From the NCBI GenBank assembly GCA_046350675.1, contig JAXLZZ010000008.1:1-64000 (forward strand): a stretch of DNA of 64,000 bases. Reading direction: 5' to 3'. The DNA is from JAXLZZ01 sp046350675 (GTDB taxonomy: Bacteria > Patescibacteriota > Saccharimonadia > Saccharimonadales > UBA4665). The translations under genes and the position numbers were made by a program. Shown one piece after another: positions 35,415 through 45,300 of the stretch. Below the pieces are notes generated by a model that saw only the letters and a program-made list of their open reading frames with translations, was not told the origin of the DNA and did not search any database. The stretch's first letter is position 1. The number at the start of each line of letters is the position of its first letter.

Positions 35415-35434
35415 TTATAAAAAATGTGTACGTT
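35415..35434. promoter_or_regulatory. second copy of the 20-bp motif shared with the ftsZ upstream region
   Basis: Identical to 18996-19015 and about 100 bases upstream of the -35 box. The rest of the 35257-35529 gap is AT-rich with no gene. Confidence 0.5.
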
Positions 35435-35529
35435 GTAAGAATTTGGGAAACGTTCATTTTCCTCCCTGTTAAAACCGTAAAATGTATACAGACCTTGTTT
35501 GTTTGGAATTTACAATTGTTGTTTTAACA

Positions 35530-35787
35530 TCAATATTCTGGTTCGAAAACGTGTCGCGGGAGCATTGACCCGTGCATATGCCCCGCCCTGCGCTTCGCAT
35601 AGTCTGGATCGACTAATCGCATAATCTTTACACAAAGTCGCATTGAAACAATAAACAGGCTCATGGTAACGATAAGTGGCACATATTGAGTAATAAATTC
35701 TAACCCCTGGGCACCGAAGCTAACAACGCTCAAACCGCCCAATATAATGAGCTGCGCGAAAATTAGATACTGGTGGTGGCGTTGCAT
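35530..35787 (-). CDS. small membrane protein with two transmembrane segments
   Basis: 85 residues: MQRHHQYLIFAQLIILGGLS begins the first hydrophobic segment, YVPLIVTMSLFIVSMRLCV the second; both ends are short and the C-terminus is basic (YAKRRAGHMHG). No family recognised. No Shine-Dalgarno sequence. Confidence 0.65.
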   Translation of the reverse strand: MQRHHQYLIFAQLIILGGLSVVSFGAQGLEFITQYVPLIVTMSLFIVSMRLCVKIMRLVDPDYAKRRAGHMHGSMLPRHVFEPEY

Positions 35788-35891
35788 GTTTTTATATTTT
35801 TACTACTACCAACCTCATTTAACCACCCCTCTCGGCAATACGCAATAGCAAAGAGATATATGATTGGACTCTTTCGGTAAAGCACCTGACC

Positions 35892-36680
35892 TTAGTGGAA
35901 AAAGGTCATCTCAGGTGAAGCAAGAAGGCGTCGTCTTACCTCATCTCTTTCTATCCTCTTAGCATCTGCAATCGCAAGGTACTCTGGACTAATTGGCCCC
36001 GGAAGTTGCACGTCACCACTGTTTGCATATCGTAAAGTGTCGCGCCTCCAGTCTGGGTCGGACAAATCTTGTAAGTGTACGGTGGCCAGACGTTCATTGA
36101 TAACCTCTGGCGCAAGAGGGTCAACCTCCAGCAAGACTATCGCTGCGTCGGTTTTTAGAAGCTTTTCAATATACTTATCACGCATAATGGCTGCCTGCTG
36201 TCTGGTCTGATCATCGAGCACCTCGCCCGTAGCAAGCTGGTTTAGATTTTGAATAAAGAAGGTGAGGCGCTCAGGTATACCGTAGCTACGAGCCTCCAAT
36301 AGGCTGTCTGGTGTCTCGTTCGCACTCTCAACAACAGATGAAAGGTATACGCCTCGGGGGCTCTGTGCCTCCTCATCATAGCCCCTTCCTATAATGTAGT
36401 GATCGAAGCGCTCCTTTTGCCCCAAATCCTTGGCGCCACCGCTCCGCTCAAAGGCGTCAGCCAGAAAGGCTACATCAGGCTCCTCGATTAACTCACTGCT
36501 AGCGTGGAGACCCTCACTGGCAATTGTATCTAGATTTGTGCTATGCGTTGCATGAAAAAGACGGGTCGATGCGTACGCCTCAAGCGCCTCGTGACCGTAC
36601 TGGGTAAAGAACTTCTGTATTTCAGGATTTGTGCCCTCGAGGAGATTCAGATCATTTTTGTTTTCTTCATGGTTCTTCAT
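35892..36680 (-). CDS. possible ADP-ribosyltransferase-fold protein (ART-like)
   Basis: 262 residues, soluble, no signal peptide. RLFHATHSTNLDTIASEGLH near residue 40 resembles the ART/Tpt1 opening motif (H-G/A-T...I..GL), RGVYLSS near 110 the second strand with Tyr, and AIVLLEVDPLAPEVI or the later PISPEYLAI a candidate for the third (Glu) position. This H-Y-E reading is inference from motif spacing. If right, it would modify proteins, nucleic acids or small molecules using NAD. A TGCTATAAT box ends 8 bases before the ATG, so the mRNA is leaderless. Confidence 0.5.
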   Translation of the reverse strand: MKNHEENKNDLNLLEGTNPEIQKFFTQYGHEALEAYASTRLFHATHSTNLDTIASEGLHASSELIEEPDVAFLADAFERSGGAKDLGQKERFDHYIIGRGYDEEAQSPRGVYLSSVVESANETPDSLLEARSYGIPERLTFFIQNLNQLATGEVLDDQTRQQAAIMRDKYIEKLLKTDAAIVLLEVDPLAPEVINERLATVHLQDLSDPDWRRDTLRYANSGDVQLPGPISPEYLAIADAKRIERDEVRRRLLASPEMTFFH

Positions 36681-36688
36681 GATTATAC

Positions 36689-36697
36689 ATTATAGCA
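36689..36697 (-). promoter_or_regulatory. extended -10 promoter (leaderless type) of the ART-like gene
   Basis: TGCTATAAT, 8 bases before the ATG at 36678-36680. Confidence 0.65.
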
Positions 36698-36744
36698 TAA
36701 AAATGTGTATAACGCAATAAATGCTTGTGTTTACGCGAAGGTAT

Positions 36745-36775
36745 AGAAAAAGACCTCCATTTCTGGAGGTCTTTA
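36745..36775 (-). terminator. terminator of the 23S-5S transcription unit
   Basis: AAAGACCTCCA-gaaa-TGGAGGTCTTTTT: an 11-bp perfect stem followed by a U-run in minus-strand RNA, directly after the 5S gene. Confidence 0.92.
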
Positions 36776-36782
36776 TCAAAAT

Positions 36783-36895
36783 TTGGCACCGTGCTATTTT
36801 CCCAGGGGTGAACCCCAAGTATTGTAACCGCTACGAGGCTTAACTGCTGTGTTCGGTATGGGAACAGGTGTTACCCTCGCGCCATGGGCACCAAG
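36783..36895 (-). rRNA. rrf: 5S ribosomal RNA
   Basis: About 113 bases with complementary ends (TTGGTGCCC... and ...GCACGGTGCCAA) and the conserved core CCCATACCGAACACAGCAGTT. It lies downstream of the 23S gene, before a strong terminator. Confidence 0.93.
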
Positions 36896-37039
36896 CACGG
36901 CTTTCGCCGTGCAATTATCAATTATCAATTCGCAATTTACAATAAATTACCAATTATCAATTAACCATTGCCGCGAAAATCATGCTTGATGACCAACTCG
37001 GTGCTTATGAGATAGCTTGTTAACAAACGGGTGCTAATG
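36894..37039 (-). other. 23S-5S spacer with processing hairpin and AATTG repeats
   Basis: GCACGGC-gaaa-GCCGTGC (36894-36911) sits just before the 5S gene as a likely processing hairpin. 36912-36968 is a run of AATTATC/AATTCGC/AATTTAC-type units of the dispersed AATTG family. No gene or tRNA is visible. Confidence 0.65.
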
Positions 37040-37058
37040 CACCAATAACTAGTCAATT
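37040..37058 (-). other. 23S processing stem, 3' arm
   Basis: CACCAATAACTAGTCAATT is the exact reverse complement of 40954-40972, giving a 19-bp stem that brackets the 23S gene, as in RNase III processing of pre-rRNA. Confidence 0.85.
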
Positions 37059-37240
37059 AAACACTTCTGATTCCAGAACACTGCATCTGTGTGCTCTATG
37101 GATATTTACAGCGAGGATCGGATGCGAGCTGTATGAAAATACTGCTCGGACCGAACCGGAACTGCAAATTCCGTAGAGTGCCAGAAACTGTTAGGAAAGA
37201 CGGCTATGCCGGCTTTTTAACAGTGGTGCAATGTTCTGGT
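37059..37240 (-). other. structured pre-23S 3' flank of unknown role
   Basis: About 180 bases lie between the mature 23S 3' end and the processing stem. They hold inverted repeats (ACTGTT...AACAGT, GGC-tat-GCC, TTCCGG/CCGGAA-like arms). No gene, tRNA or known RNA was recognised. Confidence 0.5.
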
Positions 37241-37522
37241 CGTAAAAAGTCAATGCCTCTATTAGTACGCTTCGACTACATACGTTACCGCACTTCCATC
37301 TTGCGCCTATCAACCTGATCGTCTTTCAGGGAGGTCATAGGGAAATCTAATCTTGAAGGAGGCTTCGCGCTTAATATGCTTTCAGCGCTTATCCCGTCCG
37401 CACGATAGCTACTCAACAATGCTCTTGGTAGAACAATTGATACACCAGCGGTGCGTTCAACCCGGTCCTCTCGTACTAGGGTCAACTCTTCTCAAATTTC
37501 CTTGCGTCCACAGCGGATATAA

Positions 37523-37556
<34 letters not shown>

Positions 37557-37584
37557 ACGTACCTCTTTAACCGGCGAACAGCCG

Positions 37585-37615
<31 letters not shown>

Positions 37616-37923
37616 AGATGAGCCGACATCGAGGTGCCAAACAGCGCCGTCTATGTGAACTATTGGGCGCTATAAGCCTGTTATCCCCGGCGTAACTTTT
37701 ATCCGAAAGCGCTGCCGATACCACACTCTTGTACAAAAATGTACTGACAGCGGAAAACTTACTCCTACTTTCGTACCTGCTTGGATTGTACTCCTCACAG
37801 TCAAGCTAGCTTATGCGTATACACTATCACTACGATTTCCATCCGTAGTTAGCTAACCTTTGAACGCCTCCGATACTCTTTAGGAGGCAACCGCCCCAGT
37901 TAAACTACCCACCAGACACGGTC

Positions 37924-38081
37924 CCAGAACCAGAAATCACACACAAACTATCTCTCTCAAGTCATTCCAATCTTGAATTGGAAACTAGTAATTTTGAGTG
38001 CCGATGGCACACTTAATATACTGGGTCCTGAATCAAGTTCAGGATGACGGAAAAAGGCTTATATGCACTTTGTGGTCCTGG
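37924..38081 (-). repeat. 23S insertion 1 (domain V side helix, probably H79)
   Basis: CCAGAACCAGAA (37924-37935) pairs with TTTGTGGTCCTGG (ending 38081). Inside lie GTGCC-gat-GGCAC and a REP-type hairpin TCCTGAA-tcaag-TTCAGGA followed by GATGAC (38024-38048). About 130 bases longer than in E. coli. Confidence 0.7.
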
Positions 38082-39126
38082 TAAGAACAAGATCATAACA
38101 AGGGTGGTATTTCACGGATGACTCCACCTAGGCTAGCGCCTAAGCTTCAAAGTCTCCCACCTATCCTACACATGTTATAACCCGGCTCAATGCCAAGCTG
38201 TAGTAAAGCTGCACGGGGTCTTCTCGTCCTGCTGCGGACAGACGGCATCTTTACCGTCAATGCACTTTCACCGAGCTCTTCGTCGAGACAGTGCCCATAT
38301 CATTACGCCATTCGTGCGGGTCAGAACTTACCTGACAAGGAATTTCGCTACCTTAGGACGGTTATAGTTACCGCCGCCGTTCACCGGGGCTTCAGTTTGA
38401 AGCGTGAACCTCTCCCCTTAACCTTCCGGCACCGGGCAGGCGTCAGCCCCTATACATCCACTTTCGTGTTAGCAGAGACCTATGTTTTTGGTAAACAGTT
38501 GCATGGGCTCCTTAGTTGCAGCCCCATCACGCTACCCACAAAGTGGTTGCGCCATGAAGCAAGCTTCTAGGATTAAAAATCCAAGAAACTCGTTATATCA
38601 TCACGCTCAGTTCCTTTCTGAGCACTGTGATGGGGCAGGCCTTATTCCGAAGTTACGGCCGCTTGTTTGCCGAGTTCCTTGACGAAGAATCACTCGTACA
38701 CCTTGGTCTTCTCGACCTGAGCACCTGTGTCGGTTTGCGGTACGGATAGTGTAATCCACGCGTTAAATTGCTTTTCTAGTCAGTACTTTGACCGGAATCG
38801 AACCTAATGGTTCTTTCATTCGTAGGCATTTCTCCTACTTAGACGGGTATAACCATGAACCCGCTCCGGCGAATATACCGCGCACATCTAACAAAACTAC
38901 ACTAGTACGGGAATATTAACCCGTTGTCCATCGCCTACGCTACGCGCCTCGGCTTAGGACCGACTAACCCTGGGACGATTACCGTGGCCCAGGAAACCTT
39001 GCTCTTTCGGTGGGCAGGATTCTCACCTGCCTTATGGTTACTCATTCCAGCATTCTCACTTGATACCGCTCCACCGGACCTCGCAGTCCGACTTCAACGC
39101 TGATATCAACGCTCCTCTACCACTGA

Positions 39127-39298
39127 CGCTACGCACTCCGTGCTGAGCTTAATTGGCAATTAGCGATTTACAATTTACGATGAATTATCGATTAGCTATG
39201 AGCCATGATGCGACTTAATCGCTCCTGGCTAATTGCTAATTCATTGGTCATCGCTAATTGCTATTAGCTAATTGCGTTCAGCACAAAGTGCGTAACGC
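39127..39298 (-). repeat. 23S insertion 2: rod built from AATTG repeats
   Basis: TACGCAC-tccg-TGCTGA (from 39130) pairs with TCAGCAC-aaag-TGCGTA (to 39294); the rod continues through GCAATTAGC/GCTAATTGC units. It extends a domain II-III helix around E. coli position 1160-1185. Confidence 0.7.
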
Positions 39299-39812
39299 CA
39301 ATCCATATCTTCGGTGCTATGCTTAGCCCCGTTACATTTTCCGCGCGAGATCTCTTGACGAGTGAGCTGTTACGCACTCTTTAAATGAATGGCTGCTTCT
39401 AAGCCAACATCCTCGTTGTTTAAGAAATCTCACCTCGTTTCCCACTTAGCATAGACTTAGGGACCTTAGATGATGGTCTGGGCTGTTTCCCTTTTGAGCG
39501 ACGAGCTTAGCCCCGCCGTTCTAACTGCTGTAGTTCCACAGATGGTATTCGTAGTTTGTCAAGGGTGGGTAATCGTAAGACCCCCAGTCCGAAACAGAGC
39601 TCTACCCCCATCTGCTACCGTACAACGCTAGCCCTAAAGCTATTTCGAGGAGAACCAGCTATCTCCGAGTTCGATTGGCATTTCACCTCTAACCACAGGT
39701 CATCCGGGCATTTTGAAACATGCTACGGTTCGGCCCTCCACGCAGTTTTACCTGCGCTTCAGCCTGCCCATGGTTAGGTCACCCGGTTTCGGGTCTATTT
39801 ATTGCTACTAAC

Positions 39813-39975
39813 GGGGTCTTATGGCTACCGGAATTGTCGTGAGAACTAAAATCAGTTGCCTGAAATTGCGGAAAATTTTTGAGGCGTATTGCATAATACG
39901 TCTCGGCAAATTTTACACAATTTACAGACTCTGATTTTTGCTCTCGCGGTTCAATTCAGGCAGTCATAAGACCCC
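39813..39975 (-). repeat. 23S insertion 3: long palindromic rod
   Basis: GGGGTCTTATG (39813-39823) pairs with CATAAGACCCC (39965-39975). Inner pairs include GAATTG/CAATTC, CTGATTTT/AAAATCAG, CAATTT/AAATTG, AATTTT/AAAATT and CGTATT/AATACG, forming one rod of about 160 bases. Confidence 0.8.
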
Positions 39976-40496
39976 TTCGGCCTATTCAGCCTCGCTTTCA
40001 CTACGCCTACGACAAATGTCTTAAGCTTGCAACAACAAATAACTCGCTGGATCGTTCTACAAAAAGCACGCCGTCACCAATAAATTGGCTCCGACTCCTT
40101 GTACGCACATAATTTCAGGATCTATTTCACTCCCCTTCCGGGGTTCTTTTAACCTTTCCCTCACGGTACTTGTACACTATCGATCGTAAGATATATTTAG
40201 CCTTGGAAGGTGGACCTTCCAGATTCAATCAGGGTTTCACGTGTCCCGACCTACTCGACACTAGAAATGATAAAGTTCGTAACATTTGGCGTACCGGGCT
40301 ATCACCGTCTTTGGCCAGACTTTCCAGACTGTTCTGCTCACATTACGAATTTCTTACTTTATGAGAATGGTGGTAGCACTCTCCTCCTTATGCAGGTTGC
40401 CGGCCGAAACCGGCCGCCCACAAAAGGGTATTTCTAGGTCACAACCCCTGGCTTGCATTCAGCTACCACTTTATTCAAGTGTCGCTTCACTCAAGA

Positions 40497-40620
40497 ATTT
40501 TCAATTTACAAATAGCAATTTACAAATAATTGACCAATGATCATTGATAATTCAATGAAAATTGAACATTGAGAATTGTTAATTGTTTGCTTGAAAAGTC
40601 CAGTGCGAAGCACTACTTGA
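40497..40620 (-). repeat. 23S insertion 4: AATTG-repeat stretch in domain I
   Basis: A run of CAATTTAC, AATTGACC, AATTCAATG and AATTGTTAATTG units inside the 5' third of the 23S gene, ending near an AGTGC-gaa-GCACT hairpin. Confidence 0.65.
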
Positions 40621-40953
40621 AAGCAAACTAGGTTTGGGCTCATCCGCGTTCGCTCGCCACTACTTACGGAATCATTGGTTATTTTCTCTTCCTCTGGGTA
40701 CTAAGATGTTTCAGTTCCCCAGCTTACCGCTCTCCGATTCTATATATTCAAACCGGCGCCACTGGACATAACTCCAGCGAGGTTTCCCCATTCGGACATC
40801 TTCGGATCAAAGCATAGTAGGCTGCTCCCCGAAGCTTATCGCAGCTCCTCACGTCCTTCATCGGTATCTTACGTCAAGGCATTCTTTATGCGCGCTTGAG
40901 TAACTTTTTACGTTATATATGCACCAACCCGAAAGGATTGATACATACAGTGC

Positions 40954-40972
40954 AATTGACTAGTTATTGGTG
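40954..40972 (-). other. 23S processing stem, 5' arm
   Basis: AATTGACTAGTTATTGGTG, exact complement of 37040-37058. Confidence 0.85.
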
Positions 40973-41353
40973 ATCCCAAAATATTTTTCATTTTACAGTT
41001 ATCATTTACCGAATTAGTTGCCAGTTCCCATTTGTCATTTCTGAAAATGGTAATTTGAACAATAATTGGTTAATGAGAATTGCGTAAATGGTAATTGTTT
41101 AGGCCAATAGCCGTTTGTCTAATAGATATACATACGAAAAAAATGTATATCTCAAATTGCTTATCTCTGAATCAATCTGCAAAAATTGATTCAATTTCTT
41201 CTATGAATTGTTAAGTTGCGAAACTCAAGAGGTTGTATCTGTTGACGCACATAAAAGTGCCACCCATCTATAACCCTTGAAGCTTGAGTTTACGATTGAT
41301 TCCGCCTGGTGTATCCCCTACGGGCATCTACCTAAACTCAAGCGACTCCAACT
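40973..41353 (-). other. 23S 5' leader with serial hairpins
   Basis: No gene. It contains AATTG-type repeats (about 40990-41100), the inverted repeat AGATATACAT/ATGTATATCT (41124-41152), TGAATCAAT/ATTGATTCA (about 41168-41194) and a 10-bp long-range helix CTTGAGTTTA/TAAACTCAAG. A processing or antitermination role is plausible. Confidence 0.6.
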
Positions 41354-41382
41354 AGTTTAGCAAAAATAACAGAGGCGGTCAA
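41354..41382 (-). promoter_or_regulatory. promoter of the 23S-5S unit
   Basis: TTGACC, 17 bases, TAAACT with a TGC extended -10, about 440 bases upstream of the mature 23S gene. Confidence 0.65.
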
Positions 41383-41503
41383 CACCTAGATGCTGTCAAA
41401 CTTGCTACAACTTATCACCTGGCAGCGCGCGATTTCTGAAAGAATCATTAACTTTTGCTGGATTTTCTAGACGTCTTATACGTAGGTGGCGTATCGTAAC
41501 GGT

Positions 41504-41689
41504 ATGGACAGGCCATCAGACGAACTCGCCCAACTCACACAAGCTGTGCACGACCTAGAAGCACTGGTGCGTGAGGAGTTGGTTGCCCTGCAATACGAAG
41601 TTATGGGCACCCGTGATGCGCTAAGCGAAGAATTGGCAACTCATATAGACTCACTCAAACGCCAGATACGCATGCAGCGTCGGGGCTAA
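41504..41689 (+). CDS. small coiled-coil protein of unknown function
   Basis: 61 residues from MDRPSDELAQLTQAVHDLEA, with heptad-like leucines through ALVREELVALQYEVMGTRDA and a basic C-terminus (LKRQIRMQRRG). A GTG six codons upstream (41486) is an alternative start. No Shine-Dalgarno; a TATCGT box lies 6 bases before the ATG. Divergent from the 23S promoter. Confidence 0.5.
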   Translation: MDRPSDELAQLTQAVHDLEALVREELVALQYEVMGTRDALSEELATHIDSLKRQIRMQRRG

Positions 41690-41700
41690 TCAGCACTTCT

Positions 41701-41730
41701 GTCATTCCGAGCCTAAGCGAGGAATCTCTC
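41701..41730 (+). repeat. REP left arm before the broken GIY-YIG copy
   Basis: GTCATTCCGAG...GGAATCTCTC, matching the left arm of the element at 41845-41873 and the same short distance before an ATGAAAACATAC start. Confidence 0.75.
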
Positions 41731-41748
41731 TATACCCCGTATTGAGTC

Positions 41749-41806
41749 ATGAAAACATACTGGATTTACATTATGTCGAATCGTGCCAGAACTGTGCTTT
41801 ATATTT
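41749..41806 (+). pseudogene. truncated GIY-YIG endonuclease gene (first 19 codons)
   Basis: Encodes MKTYWIYIMSNRARTVLYI, almost the same as the start of the intact gene at 41891, then breaks off exactly where a new REP terminus (GTCATCTCGAG, 41807-41817) begins. It looks like an older copy cut by a later insertion. Confidence 0.8.
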
Positions 41807-41844
41807 GTCATCTCGAGTCCCTCCGTCCTTTCGAACCTCCCTCC

Positions 41845-41873
41845 GTCATTTCGAACGAAGAGAGAAATCTCTC
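41845..41873 (+). repeat. REP left arm of the intact GIY-YIG element
   Basis: GTCATTTCGAACG followed by AGAGAAATCTCTC, ending 17 bases before the GIY-YIG ATG. Related partial arms lie at 41807-41840. Confidence 0.8.
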
Positions 41874-41890
41874 CAAACCCCCTAAGGACT

Positions 41891-42178
41891 ATGAAAACAT
41901 ACTGGATTTACATTATGTCTAACCGCGCGAGAACTGTTATGTATATAGGTGTAACCAACAATTTGGAAAGACGAGTTTTCGAGCACCAGTCCGGAGCCAT
42001 TTCTGGTTTTACAAAACTCTACAACTGTACTGATTTGGTCTATTACGAAGAGGCTGGTTCGCCTTTACCTGCAATTGAACGTGAAAAAGAGCTTAAGAAA
42101 TGGTCGAGGAACAAGAAAGACCAACTTATTCGCGACTTTAATCCTCTTTTGAGAGATCTCTCAGTATCTTCGAGATGA
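41891..42178 (+). CDS. GIY-YIG endonuclease domain protein
   Basis: 95 residues. The core motif reads YWIYIMSNRARTVMYIGVT (GIY-YIG), followed by NNLERRVFEHQSG with the conserved Arg and the ELKKW helix, then a candidate metal-binding Glu in VYYEEAGSP or AIEREKELKK. This is the short UvrC-N-like family known from many genomes. The gene lies between the left (41845-41873) and right (42151-42179) arms of a REP-like palindrome; its last residues (RDLSVSSR) and stop codon are encoded by the right arm. A role in spreading the palindrome is inference. There is no Shine-Dalgarno sequence. Confidence 0.9.
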   Translation: MKTYWIYIMSNRARTVMYIGVTNNLERRVFEHQSGAISGFTKLYNCTDLVYYEEAGSPLPAIEREKELKKWSRNKKDQLIRDFNPLLRDLSVSSR

Positions 42179-42179
42179 C
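42151..42179 (+). repeat. REP right arm of the GIY-YIG element
   Basis: GAGAGATCTCTCAG...CTTCGAGATGAC, complementary to the left arm; the TGA inside GATGAC is the stop codon of the nuclease gene. Confidence 0.8.
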
Positions 42180-42229
42180 ATACCTAATTATTTCGGCCGT
42201 CCCCCTGTAATTTCGACCCCTCCTCTTCT

Positions 42230-42307
42230 GTCATTTCGAGCAAAGCGAGAAATCTCTTGCTACTAAATAACTCAGTTGCTACAAATCCCTTGTGCCTTCG
42301 AGATGAC
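42230..42307. repeat. gene-less REP-like element after giant gene B
   Basis: 78 bp with ends GTCATTTCGAG and CTTCGAGATGAC. Same termini as the GIY-YIG element but no gene inside. It starts 9 bases after the stop codon of the giant gene and may act as its 3' hairpin. Confidence 0.85.
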
Positions 42308-42316
42308 AAACCGTAC

Positions 42317-45300
42317 TTACTCGACGATGAAGTAGTCGAAGGTATACGTGGTATTAGGCGCCAGGGTCTGACCGGTGCTGAGCATGAAGTCGTTGACCGT
42401 CTTGCCCTTAGGATAGATGCGGGAGTTGACGCTGTTATCATCCTGGCCGGTCAGCAACACTTTAGGCGTCTTGCCGAAGACCTTGCTGAAGTCCACCTTG
42501 GTCAAGTCGCCAGCACTGACCCCTGTTGCACCGGTGGTAATGGTAATTGTGCCCGAGGTGTCATTACCGTCGATATTGACCGCCGCACCACTGCCGGCTG
42601 CCGTCAGGATATTACCCACCGGCGCCCCGCCCTTGGTAATGATATGTCCACTGACTTCTATATCAGCAACCTTAAGCGTGGTAACTGTTAGCGTGCCTTC
42701 AATATCGGCGTCACCTGTAACTGTTAGGGCAGCTATGCTTGCGCTATTGGTTACGGTTAAGCTGCCGGTGGTTGCAGACCCAGCTACAGATAAATCTCCG
42801 TCTATCGCAGCGTTACTTGTTACATTAAGCGATTGAAGCGTGCTGGTCCCTGAAGCGTTTAAACCACCGCTAAAGCTGGCAGTGCCACTGTTCGAGATAT
42901 TAGTGCTATTAAGTTGAGCGGTACTAAAGCTGGTGTTATAGCCATTTAGCTTGTTGACGATGGCCTTTTCACCGCCCCATAGGTAGCCATAGACACTGAA
43001 CCAATCGGGTTGCGGGTTACCGTTGCTGTCGTTTGTTGGCGTTAGATTCGCAGGTAAATATTCTGATATTACGCCGGTACGTACCCCCGCCGCCCCGTCA
43101 TTCCATTCGTAGTTAAATATAGGAGTTGCAGATATTTCACCCAGAATGCGATCAAGATTTACTTCGTCTATCTGGTTGATATTGTGCTTGTAGTTTTGTG
43201 AGCTAGAACAGTTAGATAGTATGTTTGAGCCATTCCTACACACGGGATTACCTGCTCCGCCAGCAACTAGACTAGTCTGAATTATGCCCGTAACGATTAA
43301 GTTTTGACCGACATTAGTATCAGCTCCGGAGTTTAGGCTACCCACTGCGGTAACATAGCCTGCGGCAATTATCCAGTTATCAGAGAAAATACCAGATCCT
43401 GCCCTCAGGTAAGTCGAAGATTTGATGTAAGTACCGTCATTATACAGGTAAGCACCGGATTGGCCGCTAAGCCAAAATGAACCACCCAAAAACAGTCCGG
43501 TATTAGAGTACAGGCCATAGGAGTTGTGCGAACCGAGGTACCAACTCGTCTGATCGCCGCCGCCCAAATCTGTACGACCCGGATATATGTATCCAGCCGT
43601 TCGCAAACCACCAGATCCAAGATATGCAACATGGGTTCCACCGGTGTTATTTGCTAAGAACTGTATCCAGCCAGATTTAGTGTATAACTCGTTGTAGGTG
43701 CCGCCACCATAAGCTATGTTTTGACTAGCACTCTGTAAATATGACCCTGTGTTTATAGCGCCCGTGGAACTTATAGTGCTGGAGCCAGTTACAGCGCCAG
43801 TCACGGCTAGGGTTGATGAAATAGCCGCTGTGCCGGAGACTTGCAGTGTGGCGCCACCGCTGGTCACTGATGAGCCGATACCGACTTCTCCCGTTGAAGC
43901 AACAACTAAGCGTCGTGTCAGCGAGGTGTCAGAAGTTAGTGATTTGGTAGCAATATACACATTACCCGCACCACCGCCAGCGCTATTAGCCTGTATATCA
44001 GTACCGATGCTGGCGTATCTTCCTATGTTGGTGTCGGCAACAGCGCCAAGCACTACTTCACCGCCGCCGTTAACTGTAAAGCTATTATTAGTGAGCAAGA
44101 TACGAGCGTCCTTTTGGCCGACTGTGGTCGAAGTCGTTGCTGGGCCAGTAACAGTTAGCGTATTACCAAGACTCGTTGTGCTGGTAACTGCAAGTGTACT
44201 CTGTAGCGTGGTTGCCCCGGCTACGACGAGAGCATCATCGGTCTTTAGGGTGTTGCTAGTAGAGCGATATAGATTGGTATCTGTACCGAATGTTATGCCA
44301 GTACTAGCTGTTCCGCCAGTTCCTCCGAGCTGTAATGAGTAAGTGTCAGCTGCCCCAATATAGATACCGACGTCACTAGATCCAGCTGTCTGAGGGTCAA
44401 CATATATTCCATAATTATTGGTTATTGTACCTCCACCGCTATTTATTGCAGCCTGGGCATATAGACCGTACGCTGTACTAATTGTGCCTGTGCTGCTATT
44501 TTGTATAACACCGTTTACTCCGTAAGCATTACTAATACTTCCGGTATTTGAATTAGTGATTATCCCGCGCACACCGTAGCCAGAACCCAAAGTAGCACCG
44601 GCAACAGTGTTTTGGGTATTTCCGTAAATACCAAACAACCTAGAATTTGCATTCACATTTGTGTTGCCTACAGTTGTATTACTTGTGAATGATACAAAGT
44701 CTGTCAGAGATCCAGGTGCGCTTGCTGGCGACACTGTCAAATTATTTGATGTCATTGTATTTACACCAGAAATTGCAGTACTTGTAAGCGATAAGGTGTT
44801 GCTTGATCCAGATACTGTTATGCCAGCTTGTCCAGTGATTGAGCCCACCACAGATAAAGAGTCGTCTGTTTTTAATGTATCCGCCGCGGAGCGGTAAAGG
44901 TTCGTATCACCGCCAATTGTTATGCCGGTGTTTGAGCCAGTTGATGAAAGTTGCAATGTTGTTTTACCGCCAGCGTTGCTTACGGTCAAAGCCGAGCCAG
45001 TACTGACCGTACCAGAAGCCGAAGTGAGTGTTAGAGCGGCGCTGCCACCTGACTGAATGCTCAAGTAACCTGTGCTGCTTAGACTTCCGTCAGATAAAGT
45101 GGTGCTGCCAGCACCAACCACCACACCGCCGAGGAAATAACCCTGGAAGAAACGGTTACTTTGGGTTGCGTAATCGTTAGCGCTGGTAACAGCACCGATA
45201 TTCTGAGCCGTGTATTTAGTGATCGTCGCATTTCCTGTGAATCCAGCCGTCGTGCCATAACTGACCGCCGGACTAATTGTAAGTGTGGTCGTGCCACCAC

